From assembly GCF_964340395.1 (NCBI RefSeq), contig NC_135559.1:8496259-8560258 (forward strand): a DNA stretch of 64,000 nt. Direction: 5' to 3'. Position numbers and translations under genes: made by a program. The DNA comes from Glandiceps talaboti (Eukaryota > Hemichordata > Enteropneusta > Spengelidae). The notes beneath the pieces are model-generated. The model worked only from the letters and a program-made list of their open reading frames with translations, made no database searches and had not been told where the DNA came from. Below are positions 57,844-64,000 of the stretch, piece by piece. Positions within the stretch are counted from its first letter, which is position 1, and each line of letters starts with the position of its first letter.

Positions 57844-58920
57844 ACTACCATTTCTTAAGAGCTTTGTCCTTGGTATTCTGTAGAAGTGTACATCAGGGAT
57901 GTTTTTCATATTGTTCAGACAATGAAGAAAGCAGCAGTGCTCTATGATTAACCAAGCAACCTATACCATGTATACCCTCAAGGTACACACAAACAGGAAG
58001 TAGAGTGCCACCATGGCAAATTTTGGAAAGGACTTCCATTGGTAGTTAATATCACATGTTACAACAGTAGTTGTGTGTGTGTGTGTCTCTGTGTTTGCTG
58101 ATAGCGTGGTTTCCATTGTAGTATACCAGAACTCGCTGCCACATGGATGAAGTTCTTTCAAGGCAATAAGTAGAACGATGTTTAATGTGTATTTACAGAA
58201 CAAGAAATCCCATGAATTATTAAGTGTTGATTAGTTATCAATCAATCGATCAATCAATTAATTGATTGAAATATGTTTCCAACCAAGCATTTCGGCGAAA
58301 ACGACAGACAAATGTGTAGAGTGAAAACAATTTCTACTTGTAGAAAAAAAAAGTTGTGAAATAAAGTCAATTAATCATTTTTCCATCTATCGTTCATCAT
58401 TTGTTCCGATGGCACTATAATTTTCAAGAAATTTAAACAAATGACTATTAAGAGTGCCTATCATACCATATGTTTGTTTTCTCGGGTTATAATTACTCTA
58501 TAAATGCGCAATTTGCAAAAGTAGATATTACATTTTTTCTTTTCATTATTAATAATAAAAGTGTATCCTTTTGTATTATGCTAGTCCGAATATTGATTTA
58601 TGATTTCAAAAATGTGTAACTACCTTACTCTCAACTGCTTCTAATTTTATGATGTACAGAATCGCGTTTTCTTTACTATAATGGTAATTATGCACATTAT
58701 TAATTCATTGGTGTATAGCTATGCACTTTCATTGTCGTGGCTTTTGTGAAAACAAACAAGGTACAAGTCCTGAAAGAGATGCAGTCGTATGCGAACATTT
58801 TAAACTCAGAGTTCACATTTTGACACAGATATTTACGATTGCACGTGAGAAGATAAAAACTGCTTCGAAATATCAGAATTGGAAAAGAAATTAATATTAT
58901 TTTTCTTTGTTAGGTGAAAC
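57844..58920. other. no supported gene; 20 bp palindrome
   Basis: TCAATCAATTAATTGATTGA (58250-58269) is a perfect palindrome. The 80-codon minus-strand ORF at 57961-58203 has two hydrophobic ends but passes through a GT microsatellite (58074-58086) and is not convincing. Confidence 0.5.
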
Positions 58921-58924
58921 AAGA

Positions 58925-59310
58925 AATTTATGAAAATATTGAAAAATTCTGAAGATTACAGTTGATAGGTCTTAACAAATGAAGAGTTTTTTCCTGTATT
59001 AGAAAATAATCAAAAATCCGAAAGTCAAGGTTGAAAAATGTTTTCGAATAGAGTTCTTTCTGGTATTAGAAAATAATTGGAAATCCGAAAACCAACTTTT
59101 GAAAATAATTATTTATAATAAGGTTGAGTGAGTTTTTTTTTGTAATAGGGAATGATTAAAAATGTAAAATATTAAGTTGAAAAAAAAAACATATTTCCAG
59201 TTAGTTGGAATAATTGAAGACATGAACAGAAATATTTGAAGATCTGAATATTGATAAAACGATGGTTAACTGAAATAGGTTTTTTTTCTGGAGTTTGATT
59301 TTGATGGAAT
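58925..59310 (+). repeat. ~70 bp degenerate array
   Basis: TATTAGAAAATAATyrrAAATCCGAAA units start near 58997 and 59064. More diverged TAATAGGGAATGATTAAAAAT (59142) and flanking copies share a GTTGAAAA and TTTTTTTCTGG block. Confidence 0.65.
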
Positions 59311-59543
59311 ATGAAGTAATGGAGAATGTATTATTCCACTAAGTTCGAAGAGAAATTTAACATTAACGCTGAATAATAAAAAATCATTGCATGATCAGGG
59401 TCAGTAGTAGACAGATCGAAACGTCGCATTCGTTTCCAATTTACCGTTCCAAAGTAATTATAGTTGTCTGCCGAATATGAAGTCCAATATATTGTTTTTA
59501 TAAAGAGTTGGTGTCAGTTTAAAAAACTTATTTATACATGTTA
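59311..59543. other. no feature seen
   Basis: Unique sequence. Confidence 0.5.
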
Positions 59544-59755
59544 CAGGGATGTAGCTATTGTTTTTAAAGTAGCGGGAAAAAATTGGAAAAGTAGCTAGGT
59601 AATGCTTACCAGAGAGATCAATGAATATGCCCAGTAATGGATATATAGTAAAACAAAGAATTTTTAAACATTAATTCATGAAAAAATAGGCGGCAAGACA
59701 TTGTGTGTATTGGCCGGTTGATTTTACCGCCTACCGGCCCTTATCTCCATCCCTG
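59544..59755. mobile_element. hAT-like MITE, 212 bp
   Basis: The left end CAGGGATGTAGCTA and right end (minus strand CAGGGATGGAGATA) match at 12 of 14 positions, including a perfect CAGGGATG. hAT elements commonly have short TIRs starting CAGGG and make 8 bp target duplications. The flanks ACATGTTA and CACGTGTA are only loosely similar, so the duplication is not proven. Inside, GGCCGGT (59712-59718) pairs with ACCGGCC (59733-59739). Confidence 0.5.
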
Positions 59756-60172
59756 CACGTGTAAAAAACCCAAGAGAATTCCTGTGAGTGATGATTGACA
59801 GACAAATCAGCACACGCTTTGAACGAGGCGTACATGTTCATGTTACTTTTATCATGTAATGGATTATTTTTTTGTCTCGGTGGTCACACTTTTATCGCAA
59901 AATGTGAGCCGTATCATCTGACGTGGTCAACCGGGGCATGGTGACACTTTTCTCACGGTTTGATATTGAGATAGACGTGTCAATGAAACTTTGATGATGA
60001 TGGGGGAAATTGAAATGCTGTTGTGTGTTGTGCAACTAGGCCGGTTTATCATCACTCTGTAGTATTTTGTTAAGTGCGATGACACCACACGTACTAGGTG
60101 TTATCAACCAATACTGACTAGATAGTTAGTATTAACGATAAGCATAATATACAAATATATATTTACACACAC

Positions 60173-60175
<3 letters not shown>
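59756..60175. other. no feature seen
   Basis: Unique sequence without ORF or array. Confidence 0.5.
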
Positions 60176-60236
<61 letters not shown>

Positions 60237-60323
60237 GTATATATGTACCCACAGAAAAATACACAATCATATACATGTTCCATTTACATTTACACCACAT
60301 ACACACACACTTACACACATATA

Positions 60324-60408
<85 letters not shown>
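60176..60408. repeat. (AT)n - (AC)n - (AT)n array
   Basis: (AT)n at 60176-60235, about 90 bp with scattered AC, (AC)n at 60325-60353, and (AT)n at 60355-60408. Confidence 0.97.
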
Positions 60409-60411
<3 letters not shown>

Positions 60412-60784
60412 CATATATATGTCAATATATATATATCCCATACAAATAGTATTCGCATGTATCTACATACGTTTATGATATTATTTTTGTAACGTATTTA
60501 GATTTTTAAAAATATTTAACTGTTTTGTCGTGTGCATATTGTTTGCTGTTTATAAATAATATAGCAATATGGATGTAGTCCAACTACACAAGTCATGCCG
60601 CCATTTTCCAGATTATTATGTCGTCAGCTCGTAACTTATGGTGTTAAAGTAATACTTTAATCTGGTATTTTTTTTCTTACAAATGATTCTATTTTTGGGA
60701 AAACCGTTTAAAAATGAACTTACAGTAGAAATGATGTAGGCTTGGTGTTTCACTCAAGGGAGATTACTTTTTTTGTTACAAAGA
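60409..60784. other. no feature seen
   Basis: Unique AT-rich sequence. Confidence 0.5.
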
Positions 60785-61110
60785 TAGACACATATTTCAA
60801 CTCTAGACTAACAATAAGACACAACAAACACAGCAAGATCATTTGCCCAATCACATTGAACAGTGATAAGCATTGTTATTCTTTCACAGTTCAGTAAAAA
60901 ACAGGCTGCTAATGAAAACATTACATGGACTTGATTTTAATGGCTGCAACTGTTTATTTTGTAACTGATAATCAATACTTGACTACTTCTACATCCCCGC
61001 TGTCATATGGTACCAATGAAATTGTTTTCTTTTGCAATAGAAGTTGTTGGAGGGTGTGTGTAAAAAAATGTCATGTTACATGCATGAGTGAAACACCAAA
61101 CCAACATCAT
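60785..61110 (+). mobile_element. dispersed repeat family B, copy 2
   Basis: Co-linear with 6000-6320; see that entry for shared blocks. The Cys-containing 82-codon ORF at 60925-61173 lies in this repeat and has no equivalent in copy 1, so it is probably not a gene. Confidence 0.65.
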
Positions 61111-61192
61111 TTCAATTGTAAGGGAAGATGGGTCAAATTCAATCTAGATACTATAATATTCTTGTTAACTTAACAAATACCTATATATTAAA

Positions 61193-61513
61193 GCAGCACT
61201 AGCTACAACTAGATGTTTGTTTAAAAATAAAAAAACAAATTGTTTTGATAAATGTAATGACGTAATCATGATAATATCATACACCCTGAACAGTAGTCTG
61301 TGGCTTTTCAAAATATTATAATAAAATCCAATCCAATCAAATTGATTTTTTTTTAAAAAATCAGCGTTCAATGCGTTCATTATTTCAACATTTTTTTCTG
61401 TACTGATTATGGATATAATCGACCCCTTTGATTATTGGTATTTTAATAAATTTTAGTGAATGTATTGTTGATTGCCTGATCGAAAAATACTCCAGTTACA
61501 TCTACTAGTGCAG
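61193..61513 (+). mobile_element. MITE family A, copy 3
   Basis: About 321 bp with left CAGCACTAGCTACAACT and right CAGTTACATCTACTAGTGCAG. It shares ACACCCTGAACAGTA, ATCAAATTGATTT, GATTATTGGTATTTTA and AGTGAATGTATTG with the other copies. Confidence 0.75.
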
Positions 61514-62200
61514 GTTTAAAACATTATCTAGTATCATATTTAGCCTCCAAATTGATATATAAACATCATATAATGTTGTAATAATTGCGCATGTGCAGTT
61601 TATCTACGATCCTGACGTTGTCGAAGACAGCATTTTTTGAGTACACCAAAAGACATTACGTCATCGAATCATTCGTTTAGTTTGTCAACCTGCTGTGTTA
61701 CATACAGATCTCACTATTTGACTTGTCTACAAGTCTAATCACCACATTGTTGATAATCAATACAATAGAGCATTCAACACTAAATGTCTAAATTACCTTT
61801 ATTTCTGCAAATCCTCCTCTGGTCAAATGGGAAGAGGTGGTATCGATTACAGTTCTTTCTGGCGGTATTTTAATATTCAAAGTCTTCAGGCCTGAAGGAA
61901 ATTTCTGGATACAGTCTCTCTTTTTTTTTTTACAGAAATGCCTAAATGTCACATTTAACTTAATAAATGTTGTTGCCAACGTTTCATTTCATGTACCGTC
62001 GCAGAATCTTTGTGCCCATTACACCTTTTAAACTAACACGTTTGTGTTCAGAGGCAACAAAATGTTTTTTACTTAGATTTTTTGACTTTATTAATTCCTT
62101 ATAATTACAAGATGTTGATATACTTTCCAGTCTGAGTAACTTTAAAACGAGTGTTTGAAACGAATTAACTGATTTGTAAATTTTGTTATTTATTGACATA
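61514..62200. other. no supported gene
   Basis: ORFs at 61788-62199 overlap on both strands and show no motifs. The stretch may be the 5' part of the retroposon that ends at 62379. Confidence 0.45.
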
Positions 62201-62312
62201 TGTTCTTTTTTGTCGACGTCTTCTTCTGTATAGTAAATTTTGTATATATTTTAACTATTTTTTGCTCTATTGTCGGAGTGTATGTAATCGTGGCAACCTG
62301 TAGGCATCTCAA

Positions 62313-62379
<67 letters not shown>
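62201..62379 (+). mobile_element. retroposon 3' end with (AAAT)n tail
   Basis: CTCTATTGTCGGAGTGTATG, then ATCGTGGCAACCTGTAGGC, ATCTC leads into (AAAT)n at 62311-62379 (about 17 units). ATTGTCGGAG and the following spaced CGTG...CATC are shared with the minus-strand copy at 30099-30270. The 5' limit is unknown. Confidence 0.55.
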
Positions 62380-62380
<1 letters not shown>

Positions 62381-62787
62381 AGCTATCGCTAAATATGTTT
62401 CAATAAGTACAGTTACTTTATTGTTCAGGTGAAACTCAAATAAGACAACAAAAATGTTTGCATCTTGATTTTGTGCTAATTATTGTGTGTGTAGTTCTCC
62501 ACTCTATAATTGTTGGGATCAAGGTTTCTTAACATTACGTTTTAGGGATTTCAATTTGAATAGTTTTAGTTATCATAAAGTTATTTTTTCGGTGCATAAA
62601 ACTTTCTCAATGCGTAGAGTTGCAGAATATTAGCATCAAAATGTAAATGTCAAGTTATATCACAGGTTCCCTTTTAACAGATTTAAGTTTAACATTTGTC
62701 TTTGAATCAAGATATTCATAACAATGCTAGCTCCACACATGATTCTCTCAATGATTCTCTCTCCGTCTCACCCTTTCCTCTGTTTGC
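62380..62787. other. no feature seen
   Basis: Unique sequence. Confidence 0.5.
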
Positions 62788-63003
<216 letters not shown>

Positions 63004-63740
63004 GTGAACATTTCAGACGTATTTAAATGCATAACTCTTGCAGTCATCTCAAAATACCCTTGTATAAAACATCATACATAATTTATAATGCTGTTTTACT
63101 GAGTCTACGTATTGATACCACCACACGTGTAATGTTACCTGTAGTATAGATCACGTGACCGTTTCCCCTGTAAAGCAACCGGAGTATGCACTCGGAAGTG
63201 AGTCAACATTGTTCAGGTTTACTCTTCAGTCGCCTGAATACACCAATGTTTTACATACAATTACCTTGTAAATTGTGTTGTGGCTTTTCAAGTTGAACTT
63301 GATTATGAGAGTAAACATAGCAAAGTAAACCAAAAGGTAACCCATACCTAACCATAGAAAAAGTGGATATAAACATTCGCTGCGCCGTATATACATGAAT
63401 ACATGAGATGAATTCCTTGTCTAGTGGTTGGGAGTACTCAACCTTCAAAACATGCTATGACCCGAGACTCATATAATTTAATTCATACACTTGTACAGCG
63501 TGTCGTTTATAACAAATTGATCATATAAATTTAGGAATTTTACAGATCAAAGACAATTAAAAGGGGAATGATCTCGACTACAATGACTCGCTTAGGTTTG
63601 ATAAATTGGTTATTTATTGAGAGGAGGGAATCGAGGAGACACAGCATGCTTCTTTTGTTACAGAATTCCAAATTGAAAAAAAAAACGTCGACGGGATTAA
63701 GCAAGTAGAATTTTTATCAACAACATCAATACTAGTCATA
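63004..63740. other. no supported gene
   Basis: TCACGTGA (about 63151) and TGAGTCA (about 63199) lie about 50 bp apart around a CGGAAG. No start codon with donor was recognised nearby. Confidence 0.4.
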
Positions 63741-63814
63741 GTAACAACAAAAACAACAACAACAACAAGAACAACAACAACAACAATGACGACGACGACG
63801 ACGACGACGACGAT
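63741..63814. repeat. (AAC)n then (GAC)n
   Basis: AAC units to about 63786, then GAC units to 63814. Confidence 0.97.
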
Positions 63815-63907
63815 AACACTTCGCATTTTTAATTAGCAACAACAAGGGGAAATGTTGTCTCCTCCATTACTCTATCTCAGACGTATTGACAATTATCGCA
63901 TAATCCC

Positions 63908-63979
63908 AACCACCACCACCACTGCCGTCGTCGCCGCACCCACCACCACCACCACCACCACCACCACCACCACCACCAC
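63908..63979. repeat. (CCA)n microsatellite
   Basis: CCA units with a GCCGTCGTCGCCG interruption at about 63924-63936. It almost reaches the window end. Confidence 0.97.
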
Positions 63980-64000
63980 AAAAAAGTACCACACCATCAC

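Noticed and set aside
60925-61173. 82-codon Cys-containing ORF resembling a small cysteine-rich protein
   Set aside because: Lies in dispersed repeat B, and the homologous copy at 6.1 kb does not keep the frame.

Overview
This is a window of nuclear DNA from an animal, most likely a marine invertebrate (a lophotrochozoan or an invertebrate deuterostome such as a lancelet or acorn worm; I cannot place it further). The evidence is low GC content (about one third by eye), no long ORF outside simple repeats, GT-type splice donors at plausible first exons, a tRNA-derived SINE, many TIR and foldback elements, and very heavy tetranucleotide microsatellites. By hand tally about 4.5-5 kb is simple repeat. 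There is no bacterial operon, phage, CRISPR array or rRNA gene.

Layout. 0-6.4 kb: a 43-47 bp minisatellite (0.7-0.9 kb), a regular 67 bp minisatellite (2.24-2.91 kb), a snap-back inverted repeat (3.15-3.29 kb), a degenerate ~150-180 bp array (3.6-4.1 kb), and MITE families that recur at 23.4, 26.2 and 61 kb. 6.4-11 kb: one ORF resembling a small secreted peptide precursor (minus strand, 6467-6781), compound TCAG/TCTG/TCCG/GTAT arrays, and a ~600 bp foldback element (10.44-11.05 kb). 11.7-14.4 kb: a nearly identical ~80 bp sequence in inverted orientation bounds 2.6 kb. 14.8-23 kb: a 173 nt uninterrupted purine tract, a ~95 bp array, two copies of a family carrying an ACAG/TCTG microsatellite, a candidate signal-peptide exon (19339-19458), and a Harbinger-like MITE with TAA target-site duplications (20565-20933). 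23-32 kb: AT, TCTG, GTAT and GT arrays, and a two-level ~40/160 bp array (29.25-29.62 kb). 32.7-33.13 kb: the best promoter and first-exon candidate (CCAAT box, E2F-like and ETS-like sites, ATG followed seven bases on by a consensus donor). 33-45 kb: an alternating 91/76 bp array abutting a nested MITE (36.5-37.7 kb), a 99 bp array, a foldback MITE (40.57-40.93 kb), a 35 bp array built on GGCGGGAAA, and a tRNA-derived SINE (44.68-45.0 kb). 48.5-50.3 kb: CCA/CAA and ATAC arrays, with a 136 bp non-repetitive island that reads in frame like GPCR transmembrane helix 7 plus helix 8. 53-64 kb: a GGCGGGAA-linked duplication, a 55 bp minisatellite carrying the CRE palindrome TGACGTCA, a hAT-like MITE, more copies of the MITEs from the left end, and a retroposon 3' end with an AAAT tail.

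No complete gene is visible. The window reads as intergenic or intronic DNA with perhaps one gene starting near 33.1 kb on the plus strand. Nothing shows genes working together as a system. The main interest is repeat architecture: several foldback/TIR families, two higher-order minisatellites, and a strong excess of the E2F-like 9-mer GGCGGGAAA at otherwise unrelated positions.
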